Positions 28,620 through 37,477 are shown, counted from the stretch's first letter. The stretch: DNA of 64,000 nucleotides from Desulfovibrio oxyclinae DSM 11498 (GCF_000375485.1 NZ_AQXE01000001.1:344988-408987), one strand, 5' to 3'. The notes: a model not told the origin generated them from the letters alone. Numbers and translations are program-made.

Positions 28620-29605
28620 AGATACTTTTTCTCACCCCGTCGGACGAAACGCTTCCGTGCGTCCGTTTCCGGGCTCGTCCGTTTGCCGCACGCGGTACGG
28701 CCAGAGGCCATGAGACCCTCCAGATCGGCCTTTCATCAAATGTTGCCCTGCGTTTGCCGGTGCTGGCAACCATTCCGGCCGCTGACATCTGCGTCGTGCA
28801 CCAACATCTGCTTTCCCCATGGGAACTGAGCATGATCAGACGTCGCTGCGGCGCGGTGGTGTTCGATTTCGACGAGGCCGTTTGGACATTGCCGGAACAC
28901 GAAACCGCCCGGCGGATTGCAAAAACGAAAGCCCTTGCGCAACGCTTTGCAACGCAGGCCGGTGAAGCGGACCTTTGCGTGGCGGGCAACAGAGGGCTTG
29001 CCGCCAAGGCGTGCGAGTACTCCGAGAACGTGCGCATGGTCTCCACCGGGCTGGATACATCCGTGTTCACCTTCGGCCCCAGAAGCGCGGAGCCGGACTG
29101 TTTTCAGGTGGGCTGGATGGGCGCCGATACGAACATGAAGCCTTTTGAATACTGTATGGAGCAGCTTCACAGGCACGCCGGAATTCTTCAGTTCGCCGTG
29201 GTCTCGGAAAGCCAGTATCACGGTTGTGGGGAGAATTACGTGTTCTGGTCCAAATGGGCGCCCGAGCAGGAGATTCGGCAGCTGCAGTCCATGGATGTGG
29301 GGCTCGTGCCGCTGGAAAGCGACGAGTTCTCTCTTGGTCGCTGTGGGTCCACCATCCTGCGCTATATGGCGTGTGGCGTTGTGCCTGTGGCTTCGGCCGC
29401 CGGAGTCAATGAAGAGATTGTCGAGCACGGGCGCAATGGATTTCTCGTGTCGAACCCGCAGGAATGGAGCGAATGTGTCATGCGCTTGGCATCCGACAGA
29501 GAGCTTCACAATTCCATGCGCCGTGCGGCGCGCGAAACCGTCACCTCGCAGTTTGACCACGGGGTGGTGGGGCAGCAGTTCTGGGAAGCGCTCGAAAGCC
29601 TGTAG
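28616..29605 (+). CDS. Glycosyltransferase (GT-B fold)
   Basis: The 329-residue protein has a reduced GT-B form with QVGWMGADTN, a donor-side SMDVGLVPLE and RYMACGVVPVASAAGVNEE, similar to GT4 enzymes. It overlaps the upstream glycosyltransferase by four bases, so both likely act on one surface polysaccharide. A terminator-like hairpin follows its stop. The sugars transferred cannot be read from the sequence. Confidence 0.78.
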   Translation: MKILFLTPSDETLPCVRFRARPFAARGTARGHETLQIGLSSNVALRLPVLATIPAADICVVHQHLLSPWELSMIRRRCGAVVFDFDEAVWTLPEHETARRIAKTKALAQRFATQAGEADLCVAGNRGLAAKACEYSENVRMVSTGLDTSVFTFGPRSAEPDCFQVGWMGADTNMKPFEYCMEQLHRHAGILQFAVVSESQYHGCGENYVFWSKWAPEQEIRQLQSMDVGLVPLESDEFSLGRCGSTILRYMACGVVPVASAAGVNEEIVEHGRNGFLVSNPQEWSECVMRLASDRELHNSMRRAARETVTSQFDHGVVGQQFWEALESL

Positions 29606-29620
29606 TGCTGATGCTCGGCG

Positions 29621-29659
29621 GGGCCGGCATGGCGCACCTGTCCGGCCCTTTGTTCTTTT
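29621..29659 (+). terminator. Terminator-like hairpin after glycosyltransferase pair
   Basis: Arms GGGCCGG and CCGGCCC enclose a 14-base loop and are followed by TTTGTTCTTTT. It lies 15 bases after the plus-strand glycosyltransferase stop. The loop is long, so strength is uncertain. Confidence 0.55.
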
Positions 29660-29661
29660 GA

Positions 29662-30621
29662 TTAGATGCTTGCGGTAAAGGCCTTGAAGTATTCGATGGT
29701 CTTCCTGAGGCCATCGTGCAGGCGGATCGTGGGTTCCCAGCCGATGGTGCTTTTGGCGAGCGAAATGTCCGGCTTGCGCTGCATGGGGTCGTTCTCCGGC
29801 AGGGGGCGGAACACGATTTCCGACTTGGAGCCGGTCAGTTCCAGCACCGTTTCCGCCAACTCCATGATGGTGAACTCTCCGGGGTTGCCGAGGTTCATGG
29901 GGCCGGTGAAGTCGCCGGGCGTATCATTCATCAGACGGATCATCCCTTCCACCAGATCGTCAACATAGCAGAAGCTGCGCGTTTGCTGCCCCTCGCCGTA
30001 GATCGTGATAGGTTCGCCGCGCAGTGCCTGAAGGATGAAGTTGGATACCACGCGGCCGTCGTCAAGAGCCATGCGCGGGCCATAGGTATTGAATATCCTT
30101 GCGACCTTGATCTCAAGTCCGTGTTGGCGGTGATAGTCGAAGAAAAGCGTTTCGGCGCAGCGTTTGCCCTCGTCGTAGCAGGAGCGCGGGCCGATGGGAT
30201 TGACATTGCCCCAGTATTCCTCGCGCTGCGGGTGCATCTCCGGGTCGCCGTAGACCTCGGATGTGGATGCCTGAAGAATTTTGGCTTTGATCCGTTTGGC
30301 CAGCCCCAGCATGTTGATGGCGCCGTGCACCGAGGTCTTGGTGGTCTGCACCGGGTCGAACTGGTAGTGGACCGGGGATGCCGGGCAGGCGAGGTTGTAT
30401 ATTTCATCCACCTCGACATAGAGGGGAAACGTCACGTCGTGACGCAGAATCTCGAAATGCGGCGACTCCAGAAGATGCAGGATGTTCTGCTTGCGACCGG
30501 TGAAGTAGTTGTCGACGCAAAGCACCTCGTTGCCCTGCTCAAGCAGGCGTTCGCACAGGTGCGAGCCAAGAAATCCGGCGCCGCCGGTGACGAGAACGGT
30601 TTTTTCTTTCATCAAAGGCAT
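29662..30621 (-). CDS. uxs: UDP-glucuronate decarboxylase (UDP-xylose synthase)
   Basis: The 319-residue short-chain dehydrogenase/epimerase has the NAD motif [11 protein letters not shown], the subgroup motif [22 protein letters not shown] and the catalytic YDEGK. These match UXS, which converts UDP-glucuronate to UDP-xylose. The sugar could serve the glycosyltransferases encoded just upstream on the other strand. An internal ATG three codons later is an alternative start. Confidence 0.88.
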   Translation of the reverse strand: MPLMKEKTVLVTGGAGFLGSHLCERLLEQGNEVLCVDNYFTGRKQNILHLLESPHFEILRHDVTFPLYVEVDEIYNLACPASPVHYQFDPVQTTKTSVHGAINMLGLAKRIKAKILQASTSEVYGDPEMHPQREEYWGNVNPIGPRSCYDEGKRCAETLFFDYHRQHGLEIKVARIFNTYGPRMALDDGRVVSNFILQALRGEPITIYGEGQQTRSFCYVDDLVEGMIRLMNDTPGDFTGPMNLGNPGEFTIMELAETVLELTGSKSEIVFRPLPENDPMQRKPDISLAKSTIGWEPTIRLHDGLRKTIEYFKAFTASI

Positions 30622-30684
30622 GTAACCCGTCCATTAACAAACCGTCAACTGTCGGGAAGAACTGTTGAAATGTGGATGTAGACC

Positions 30685-30713
30685 TTGCACTCCCCTTTTC
30701 CGCAGAGTAAAGT
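30685..30713 (+). promoter_or_regulatory. Possible sigma-70-type promoter for the ComB-like gene
   Basis: TTGCAC and TAAAGT are separated by 17 bases and lie 50 bases before the ComB-like ATG, in the 141-base divergent gap after the uxs start. Each box matches the consensus at four of six positions, so this is a weak prediction. Confidence 0.3.
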
Positions 30714-30762
30714 CCAAATTGCGGGACACGTTACTCAGTGTTATTTTTGGGGAGTTTTTTAG

Positions 30763-31470
30763 ATGAAAATTCAAATATTGGAAGGTCTTGACGGGGCAGA
30801 GGCCGCAGAGGGTCTCACCGTTGTCATAGACGTGTTTCGTGCGTTCTCCGTGGCCTGCATGGCTGTGGATAACGGTGCCGGAGAGTATCTCGCAGTCGGT
30901 TCGGAAGATACGGCCCGCCGTTTGGCTGGGGAAAAAGGCTCCGTTCTCATGGGGGAGCGGGATGCCGTGATGCTTCCCGGCTTCGACTTCGGCAATTCGC
31001 CCACCGAGATCGAGAACGAGGATTTTGCAGGCCGTGGAATCGTGCACACCACCAGCGCCGGAACGCAGGGGCTTCTTGCCGCTTCGGGGGCGGATGAAAT
31101 AATCACCGGCTCCTTTGTCAATGCGACCGCCGTGGCCCGCTACATCGAATCCGCCGGATACGACCTGGTAAGTCTTGTGGCTCTGGGGACAGCGGGACGC
31201 GAACGCAGCATGGAGGACACCATGTGCGCCATGTTCATCAAGAACGAAGTGGAAGGGTATCCCAACAGCTTCGACGCACTCAGGACGTATCTGGCCACCA
31301 TTCCTTCCGCCGCCAAATTCTTCGACCCCGAAATGACGCACGCTCCCGAAAGGGATTTCGAACTTTGCACCGAGTTGGATCGCTACGGATTCGTGCTGCG
31401 CGCCGAGCCCGAAGAAGCTGATGCCGTCAGTCTGACGCGACTGGAGCCTTCGGAGGTGGACCATGCCTGA
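30763..31470 (+). CDS. ComB-like (2-phosphosulfolactate phosphatase family) protein
   Basis: The 235-residue protein has the ComB-family motifs in order: TVVIDVFRAFSVA, FDFGNSPTEI, GIVHTTSAGTQGL and SLVALGTAGRERSMEDTM. Archaeal ComB removes phosphate from 2-phosphosulfolactate in coenzyme M synthesis. Bacterial relatives occur without that pathway, and their substrate is unclear. The first motif differs from the more common FRA(S/T)TT. GGGGAG precedes the ATG. The stop overlaps the diguanylate cyclase gene by 8 bases. Confidence 0.82.
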   Translation: MKIQILEGLDGAEAAEGLTVVIDVFRAFSVACMAVDNGAGEYLAVGSEDTARRLAGEKGSVLMGERDAVMLPGFDFGNSPTEIENEDFAGRGIVHTTSAGTQGLLAASGADEIITGSFVNATAVARYIESAGYDLVSLVALGTAGRERSMEDTMCAMFIKNEVEGYPNSFDALRTYLATIPSAAKFFDPEMTHAPERDFELCTELDRYGFVLRAEPEEADAVSLTRLEPSEVDHA

Positions 31471-32788
31471 TGGGATCATGAAAGTACTGGTGGTTGACGA
31501 CTCCGAGACCAACCGCGTTCTTCTGAATCATCTGCTGGCCATGGAGGAATGCGAAGTTGTGCAGGCCTCCGACGGCATTGAGGCCATTGAACTGGTCAAG
31601 AAAAACGATTTCGCGCTTATCCTGCTGGATATCCAGATGCCTCAGATGGACGGGTACGAGACCGCGCTGGCCATCAAGGAGGTCGATCGGGCTCGCCACG
31701 TCCCCATTATCTTCATCACGGCCATTTTTCAGGATCAGGAGAACGTCAATCAGGGATATGCTTCCGGTGCGGTGGATTACCTGTTCCGTCCCGTGGATGT
31801 TCAGGCGCTCAAAAGCAAGGTGAACATTTTTCTTGAACTGCACCGTCAGAAGAAGCTGCTTGAAAAAGAGATCGAGGAGCATCGCCGCACCGAGGAAAAG
31901 CTTCGTCGCGCCGAAGAGAAATATCGCTCCATTTTTGAGCGCGCTGTGGAGGGAATCTTCCGTTCCACGGTGGATGGGCGCTTTCTCGAAGCGAACCCGG
32001 CACTGGTCAAGCTGTTGGGATATGAATCCCTCGATGAACTGCTCAGTGTCGAAAACCGGGCCGACAGCATCATGGTGGACCGCCAGCAGCGAAGGCTCTA
32101 TCTGGAAAACATCCGGCGCGACGGCGTGGTCACCAACTATGAATTTCAGGCCATGCGTCGTAACGGCCAGATCATCTGGTGCTCCGAAAGTTCCCGGCTG
32201 GTGCGTGACGAGGATGGCAACGAGACCATCGTCGGCGTGGTCGAGGATGTGACCGCACGTAAAAAGGAAGAGAAGGAATTGCAGGTGCTGGCAACCATGG
32301 ACAGCCTCACCCGCATCCCCAACCGCCACGTATTTTTCGACCGTCTAGAACATGCCATCAATTCCGCGCAGCGCTACGACACGCGGCTTGCCGTGCTGTT
32401 TGTCGATCTCGATGACTTCAAGAGCATCAACGACAGTAACGGGCATCAAACGGGCGATGTGGTCCTGCGGCTGGTGGCAGAGCGTATTCAGAAACGCATC
32501 CGGGCCGCAGACACGCTCGCCCGCATCGGCGGGGATGAATTCGGCATCCTGCTGGAGCGGCTCGAAGACTCCGGTCATGCCGGGGATGTGGCAGCCGGAC
32601 TCATCGAAATCGTCTCACGGCCGTACATCATCGCGGGAAGGGAGTTTCATGTGGGAGCCACTGTCGGCATCAGCGTGTACCCTGAAGACGGAGATGACCC
32701 GGCGACCCTTCTGGGCAAGGCAGACGAGGCCATGTACGGTTGCAAACGCCGGGGAGAATGCCCCTACGGTTTCTACGGAGAAATTTGA
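31463..32788 (+). CDS. Response regulator with PAS and GGDEF domains (diguanylate cyclase)
   Basis: The 441-residue protein has a receiver domain (about 7-122, phosphoacceptor Asp near 56 in LLDIQMP) and a coiled linker. A PAS domain (about 150-265) and a GGDEF domain (about 275-435) follow. The active motif RIGGDEFGIL is intact, and RAAD five residues before it matches the inhibitory I-site. It should make c-di-GMP in response to phosphorylation by an unlinked histidine kinase and to a PAS signal. The start overlaps the ComB-like gene. Confidence 0.94.
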   Translation: MPDGIMKVLVVDDSETNRVLLNHLLAMEECEVVQASDGIEAIELVKKNDFALILLDIQMPQMDGYETALAIKEVDRARHVPIIFITAIFQDQENVNQGYASGAVDYLFRPVDVQALKSKVNIFLELHRQKKLLEKEIEEHRRTEEKLRRAEEKYRSIFERAVEGIFRSTVDGRFLEANPALVKLLGYESLDELLSVENRADSIMVDRQQRRLYLENIRRDGVVTNYEFQAMRRNGQIIWCSESSRLVRDEDGNETIVGVVEDVTARKKEEKELQVLATMDSLTRIPNRHVFFDRLEHAINSAQRYDTRLAVLFVDLDDFKSINDSNGHQTGDVVLRLVAERIQKRIRAADTLARIGGDEFGILLERLEDSGHAGDVAAGLIEIVSRPYIIAGREFHVGATVGISVYPEDGDDPATLLGKADEAMYGCKRRGECPYGFYGEI

Positions 32789-32963
32789 ATCCTGCGTTCG
32801 CATCCGACCACCCCATTATCTGTGCTGATTTCGGAAAACCTTTGCTGCTGCCCCGGTGAGTCTATGCTAGCTGGGGCAAGCTGTGTTACGCTCCTTGGAC
32901 GTGAGATAAGTGGAGTGTGCGTCTTGTTGCGCACCAAAGGGCTGACCAGCGGAGATTTGCAGC

Positions 32964-34163
32964 ATGAGTGATCTTCAATGCAGACGGGTGAGCATTTCGC
33001 GTGAAGTCGCCATACCGGATCATCTCAAGGTGGAGCGGTATCGGCGCGCTCCCGAGGTGGGACCGCGAATCCTTTTTTTCAGCGGCGGCACGGCATTGCG
33101 TGATACGTCGCGTGAACTCATACGCTATACACACAACTCCGTTCACATCATAACCCCTTTCGACTCCGGCGGCAGCTCGGCTGTGCTGCGGGATGCGTTC
33201 GCAATGCCTGCGGTGGGTGATATCCGCAACCGCCTCATGGCGCTTTCCGACCAGACGGTGCACGGCAATCCCGAGATATATCGTCTCTTTACCTACCGTC
33301 TGTCAGAGGATGCGGAGCAGGATAAGCTCAAAGCGGAATTGGCCGAAATGGCTTCCGGCAAGCACCGGTATGTATGTTCCGTTCCCGATCCCATGCGCAA
33401 GATCATCCTCAATCATTTTCAGGATTTTCTGGAACGCATGCCGGCTGACTTCGACCTTCGCGGGGCGAGTGTGGGCAACCTCGTCCTTGCGGCGGGATAC
33501 CTCACGAGTCGGCGACAGATGGACCCGGTGGTCTACTTGTTTTCCAAGCTCGTGCAGGTTTGCGGTACGGTAATGCCTGTGGTGAACCGGGACCTGCACC
33601 TTGCTGCGCGGCTTCGTGATGACCGGGTCATCGTGGGGCAGCATTTGCTTACTGGCAAAGAATCGGCGCCGCTTGACAGCCCGGTGGAGTCCCTCTGGCT
33701 GGCCGAGTCCTTACAGGATGAAGATCCGGTCGAACCCGCAGTGGATGAAAATGTCCTTGAAGCTTTGGCGCAGGCCGAGCTGATATGTTATCCTGTTGGC
33801 AGTTTTTATACGAGCGTGGTGGCCAACCTGTTGCCGCGTGGGGTCGGAAATGCCGTTGCCGACAACCCGTGCCCCAAGGTCTTCGTACCCAATATGGGAC
33901 GCGACCCCGAGGCTATCGGCATGACCGTGGCCGATCAGGTCGCGTTGTTGGGCGAATGCCTGCGCGCCGACGGGGTCACTGAGCGAACCGTGCCGGATCT
34001 GGTGATTGTTGACACATGTCGTGGCGACTACAGGATCCCTTTCGCCGCAGAGGAAGTGGAAGCACTCGGAGCAAGGGTAGTGGATTGCGATCTGGTGAGC
34101 GATGAGAGTGAGCCGTATATTGATGGAAGACTTCTTTCGCAGGTGCTTCTCTCACTGACTTGA
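32964..34163 (+). CDS. GAK system CofD-like protein
   Basis: The 399-residue protein belongs to the CofD/YvcK fold group: RILFFSGGTALRD near residue 35, then HIITPFDSGGSSAVLRDAF and PAVGDIRNRL. CofD enzymes transfer phosphoryl-linked moieties in coenzyme F420 synthesis, but this branch is the subgroup described with ATP-grasp, HprK-like and amphi-Trp proteins in Desulfovibrio relatives and called the GAK system; its reaction is unknown. An amphi-Trp gene follows 31 bases later. GGAG lies nine bases ahead of the ATG. The 175-base gap before it has no gene. Confidence 0.85.
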   Translation: MSDLQCRRVSISREVAIPDHLKVERYRRAPEVGPRILFFSGGTALRDTSRELIRYTHNSVHIITPFDSGGSSAVLRDAFAMPAVGDIRNRLMALSDQTVHGNPEIYRLFTYRLSEDAEQDKLKAELAEMASGKHRYVCSVPDPMRKIILNHFQDFLERMPADFDLRGASVGNLVLAAGYLTSRRQMDPVVYLFSKLVQVCGTVMPVVNRDLHLAARLRDDRVIVGQHLLTGKESAPLDSPVESLWLAESLQDEDPVEPAVDENVLEALAQAELICYPVGSFYTSVVANLLPRGVGNAVADNPCPKVFVPNMGRDPEAIGMTVADQVALLGECLRADGVTERTVPDLVIVDTCRGDYRIPFAAEEVEALGARVVDCDLVSDESEPYIDGRLLSQVLLSLT

Positions 34164-34194
34164 TATACTCCCCGAAGATAAAAGGAGGGTTCCC

Positions 34195-34614
34195 ATGGAA
34201 AAGAGCAAAGTGAAGATCAAACAGGTTCTTTCCCGCGAGGAAGTGGTGACCTATCTGGAAGACCTGCTGGACGGCCTGAAATCCGGAAGCATCGTTGTCA
34301 GCAGGGATGACGAGCAGGTGGCGCTGGAACCTGCCGAACGCATGAATGTCGAGGTCGAGGCCAAGGTCAAGAAGGATAAACGGAAATTCTCCCTTGAACT
34401 GTCATGGTACGACGATCAGGAGTCGGATGTTTCCATTTCCTCTGAAGAGGAGGAAAGCGGAGATGTCGAAACGGTCCCGGCTGAAGCGTATGAAGATGCG
34501 CTTGTTAAGCAGGAGGAGGGCGAGACTCCGGCCGTACGCGACGAGGCGAAGACTCCGGCCAAAAGCGAGAAGACACCCCCTGCCACCACGTCGCCCGCCA
34601 CGCGCAGTAGCTAG
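34195..34614 (+). CDS. Amphi-Trp domain protein
   Basis: The 139-residue protein has a conserved N-terminal domain (about 1-70): VKIKQVLSREEVVTYLEDLL, then LKSGSIVV, and FSLELSW at the end, which matches the amphi-Trp domain. An acidic and then Ala/Thr/Pro-rich, probably disordered tail fills the second half. Amphi-Trp proteins accompany GAK-type CofD-like genes, as here; their role is unknown. AAAGGAGGG gives a strong ribosome binding site. A strong terminator closes the pair. Confidence 0.85.
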   Translation: MEKSKVKIKQVLSREEVVTYLEDLLDGLKSGSIVVSRDDEQVALEPAERMNVEVEAKVKKDKRKFSLELSWYDDQESDVSISSEEEESGDVETVPAEAYEDALVKQEEGETPAVRDEAKTPAKSEKTPPATTSPATRSS

Positions 34615-34657
34615 CGAGGAGAGTGACCGTTTCAATTGGCAGTGATACAATCACTAA

Positions 34658-34694
34658 AAGGGCTCCGGTTGAAAGACCGGAGCCCTTGCTTTTG
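34658..34694 (+). terminator. Rho-independent terminator after amphi-Trp gene
   Basis: A perfect 12-bp stem (AAGGGCTCCGGT / ACCGGAGCCCTT) with a 6-base loop is followed by GCTTTTG. It lies 44 bases after the amphi-Trp stop and should end the CofD-like/amphi-Trp transcript. Confidence 0.85.
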
Positions 34695-34779
34695 AAATAG
34701 TGGGAATCACGACGGAGCCCCGCAGGGTCAATCGCGGGATGTCGGGCATCACGTTACTTGGGATGGGATTAAGAATGCA

Positions 34780-34820
34780 AAAAGAAAAGGTTGCGGCTTG
34801 AGCCGCAACCTTTGTTCTTT
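34780..34820 (-). terminator. Terminator of the tRNA-Leu transcript (T-rich on both sides)
   Basis: A 13-bp perfect inverted repeat (AAAGGTTGCGGCT / AGCCGCAACCTTT) lies 11 bases beyond the 3' end of tRNA-Leu. On the minus strand it is followed by TTTTCTTTTTGC, and on the plus strand by GTTCTTTTTA, so it could act in both directions. Confidence 0.8.
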
Positions 34821-34823
34821 TTA

Positions 34824-34910
34824 TGGTGCCGAAGAGAAGACTCGAACTTCCACGGGATTGCTCCCACTAGACCCTGAACCTAGCGTGTCTACCAATTCCA
34901 CCACTTCGGC
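34824..34910 (-). tRNA. tRNA-Leu (CAG)
   Basis: The 87-base gene has a GCCGAAG/CTTCGGC acceptor stem, the long variable arm of a class II tRNA, the anticodon CAG in a TTCAGGG loop and an encoded CCA. It lies 49 bases after the FMN enzyme gene on the same strand, with no clear terminator between, so part of its transcription may come from that operon. Confidence 0.96.
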
Positions 34911-34959
34911 AGGCGAGAGAAGTGTTTATCTGTTCACTGTCTCTTATGCAAGCATTTTT

Positions 34960-35979
34960 TTATCCGTAAAGGATTTTCGGCCCTGCATCCGCGATGGTGG
35001 CGCAACCCGTGAGCACCATGGCCTGCATGAGTTGAGCCTTGATGGCGTCGGCGTAGGTTTCCACGCCTTCCTGAAGTCCACCGAGGGCGGCCACGGAGAA
35101 GGGACGACCGATCATGACGCCGTCCGCGCCGAGGGCGATGAGCTTGAGCACGTCCACGCCGTCGCGTACGCCGCCGTCGGCGAGCACGGTCAGGCGGCCC
35201 TTGACCTGTGCGGCGATGTCGGGGAGCACCTCGGCAGTGCCGGGACAGTGGTCCAGCACGCGTCCGCCGTGGTTGGAGATGACGATGGCGTCGGCGCCGA
35301 GGTCCGCGGCCTGAAGCGCTTCATCCGGGGTCATGACGCCCTTGAGGATGAATTTGAGACCCCAGTCATGCACCGCATCAACGATGGTGTGAATCTCGTC
35401 GGCGGTCTTGGGCGAGACCGGGCGGCCCATCTTGCGCAGGGTGATCAGCCCGGCCGCGTCGATGTCCATACCGATGGCGGGACAGCCTGTGGCGTGGGCC
35501 TTTTCGAGTTTTTCGTGCAGCTCGCCGCCGTCCCACGGTTTGACGAACGGAATGCCGTGACCGTCGTTGGCGCGGATGGACTCGTTGCCGGACTCGTGGA
35601 TGAGCGGCGGAACGCCGTCGCCGGTGCAGCCGATAATGCCCTTGCTGCGACAGCCGCCCACGATGGCGTCGGTGTATTCGTTTTCCTCGATCTCACCGCC
35701 CATGTTGAAGGACACGCCGCCGATGGGTGCGGCCATGACGGGCATGTCGAGGTCCAGTCCCAGCAGGGTGGTGCTGGTGTCGGGCTCCACGGCGTCGTGA
35801 ATCAGGCGCATGTTCAGGCGGACCTGTCTCAGGGCCGTCACGTTGTTCATGAACGACGAGCCAGTGCCGAGGCCGCCCATTCCGGGGACTTCGCCAGCGC
35901 AGGCTTTCCCGTCGCACACCTTGCAGACGCGGCAGTACCCTTTCATCAGTCCACGCGCCTTGTCTCGAATTTCCTTCAT
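34960..35979 (-). CDS. FMN-dependent alpha-hydroxy-acid oxidoreductase with N-terminal cysteine cluster
   Basis: The 339-residue TIM-barrel protein has the family motifs VISNHGGRVLDH, LADGGVRDGVDVLK and DGVMIGRPF, which place FMN and the catalytic His. It probably oxidises lactate, glycolate or a related 2-hydroxy acid. The N-terminus carries C16, C19, C22 and C27 (CRVCKVCDGKAC), an unusual addition that could hold an Fe-S cluster or zinc. It is the last gene of a FadR-type regulator, TauE/SafE exporter, oxidoreductase operon. GGAGACAGCC precedes the ATG. Confidence 0.85.
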   Translation of the reverse strand: MKEIRDKARGLMKGYCRVCKVCDGKACAGEVPGMGGLGTGSSFMNNVTALRQVRLNMRLIHDAVEPDTSTTLLGLDLDMPVMAAPIGGVSFNMGGEIEENEYTDAIVGGCRSKGIIGCTGDGVPPLIHESGNESIRANDGHGIPFVKPWDGGELHEKLEKAHATGCPAIGMDIDAAGLITLRKMGRPVSPKTADEIHTIVDAVHDWGLKFILKGVMTPDEALQAADLGADAIVISNHGGRVLDHCPGTAEVLPDIAAQVKGRLTVLADGGVRDGVDVLKLIALGADGVMIGRPFSVAALGGLQEGVETYADAIKAQLMQAMVLTGCATIADAGPKILYG

Positions 35980-35994
35980 GGCTGTCTCCTTGGT

Positions 35995-36792
35995 TTAGAA
36001 AAGGCTCCAGAGCATCTTGCTGCCCACGAGAAAGAGCAGCAGTGCGAAGATCTTCTTGAGTTTGTCAACTGGCAGGCTGTGTGCCAGTCTTGCCCCGAGT
36101 GGGGCGGTGAAAATGCTCATGCTGACGATGCCGAGCAGGGCGGGAAGGTAAATGAATCCCGCCGAAAAATCCGGAAGGTCCGGGTTGCCGAGGCCGCGAA
36201 CGAGGAAGCCAGCAGACCCGGCTATGGCGATGGGCAGTCCTATGGCTGCCGCGGTTCCGATGGCCTGATGAATCTTGACGTTGCACCAGGTGAGGAACGG
36301 CACCGAGAGCGTTCCGCCGCCAATACCCACCAGCGCGGAAAAAATGCCAATACCGTTGCCCGCACCGAACATGCCTGCTGCACCGGGAATGGTTCTCCCG
36401 GGCTTGGGCTTTTTGCCTGTGAGCATCTGGAAGGATACATAGTACAGGAAAACACCGAAAAAGCCCTTGAGAAATTCCGTGGGAAGCGAGGTCGCGATGA
36501 CCGAGCCCAGAAATGTTCCGGTCAGGATGCCCGGTGTAATGGTTTTGAAAACGTTCCAGAGAACCGCGCCCCGCCGGTTGTGGGCCATGAAACTGGAGAT
36601 GGATGTGAAGATGATGGTGGCGAGCGAAGTGCCGAGCGCCAGATGCATCATCACGTCGTGGGGCACTCCCTGCGCAGTGAAGCAGAAGTAGAGGATCGGG
36701 ACGATGACGAGTCCGCCGCCGATTCCGAGCAGTCCTGCCAGCACTCCGGCCAGCGCGCCCATGAGCATGTAGGTGAGGAAGACGGTGAGCAT
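35995..36792 (-). CDS. TauE/SafE-family permease
   Basis: The 265-residue protein has about eight membrane helices in two halves, each with a glycine-rich motif (GLLGIGGGLVIVP and LVGIGGGTLSVPF), the pattern of TauE/SafE carriers. Members move organosulfur anions, sulfite or small organic acids. Its place between a FadR-type regulator and a hydroxy-acid oxidoreductase suggests a 2-hydroxy acid or related anion as cargo; this is inference. A GGAGG ribosome binding site is present, and neighbours are 13-15 bases away. Confidence 0.88.
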   Translation of the reverse strand: MLTVFLTYMLMGALAGVLAGLLGIGGGLVIVPILYFCFTAQGVPHDVMMHLALGTSLATIIFTSISSFMAHNRRGAVLWNVFKTITPGILTGTFLGSVIATSLPTEFLKGFFGVFLYYVSFQMLTGKKPKPGRTIPGAAGMFGAGNGIGIFSALVGIGGGTLSVPFLTWCNVKIHQAIGTAAAIGLPIAIAGSAGFLVRGLGNPDLPDFSAGFIYLPALLGIVSMSIFTAPLGARLAHSLPVDKLKKIFALLLFLVGSKMLWSLF

Positions 36793-36805
36793 TGGGGGCC
36801 TCCGG

Positions 36806-37477
36806 TTATTTCATGACGGTCTGTTCAATTCTGGACAGGTGATTTTCCATGGCCTTGCGTGCGCCTTCCGAGTCGCCGTGCTCCAGCGCCTCGATGATGC
36901 TGTGGTGCCCCTGAACCGAGGCGAGGCCGCGTTCCCGGTCTCTTAGCGGCGCGCTTCTGGTGTCACACAGTAGCTCGTGGACAGCGTCGAGCACTTCCAG
37001 CACGGCGCGGTTGCCCACTGCTTCCGCAAGGATGCGGTGGAATTGGTCGTCGATGCCGGATTCGTCCTCGCCTGCCAGCACGGCCCGGTGCTGGTCGCAG
37101 ACCATGGCCTTGAGCTTTTGCAGGTCTTCGGCCCCGATGCGTTTTGCGGCAAGCCCGGCTATCTGCGGTTCCAGCATGTGCCGCAACTCGAATATCTCCG
37201 AGATGCGTTGCTTGTGGCGGTTCACGGCCTTGCCGATGTGTTCGGAAGCCTTAGCGATGTCCGGCCCTTCGAAATAGGTCCCATCACCCCGGCGGCTGCG
37301 GATGATGCCGGATTCGGTCAGCGAACGAAGCGCCTCCCGGATGCAGTTGCGTGACACCCGGAAGCGTTCTGCGAGAGCGCGTTCGGGAGGCAGCTTGTCT
37401 CCCGGCTCGAAACCCTTGTCGCGGATGAGTTCGAGTATCCGCTCGGCAATCAGTTCATATTGAGGAAAGTGCGGCAT
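36806..37477 (-). CDS. FadR-subfamily GntR transcriptional regulator
   Basis: The 223-residue protein has an N-terminal winged helix (about 5-68) with FEPGDKLPPERALAERFRVS and SRNCIREALRSL, followed by an all-helical FCD effector domain (about 85-215) with metal-site residues in ELRHMLE, DDQFH and GHHSI. FCD regulators typically sense small carboxylic acids. It probably controls its own operon with the exporter and the hydroxy-acid oxidoreductase. Two operator-like palindromes abut its start codon. Confidence 0.92.
   Translation of the reverse strand: MPHFPQYELIAERILELIRDKGFEPGDKLPPERALAERFRVSRNCIREALRSLTESGIIRSRRGDGTYFEGPDIAKASEHIGKAVNRHKQRISEIFELRHMLEPQIAGLAAKRIGAEDLQKLKAMVCDQHRAVLAGEDESGIDDQFHRILAEAVGNRAVLEVLDAVHELLCDTRSAPLRDRERGLASVQGHHSIIEALEHGDSEGARKAMENHLSRIEQTVMK

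Noticed and set aside
34798..36816. A 672-codon plus-strand open frame running over tRNA-Leu, the FMN enzyme and the TauE/SafE gene
   Set aside because: It crosses a tRNA gene and two genes with strong family matches on the opposite strand.
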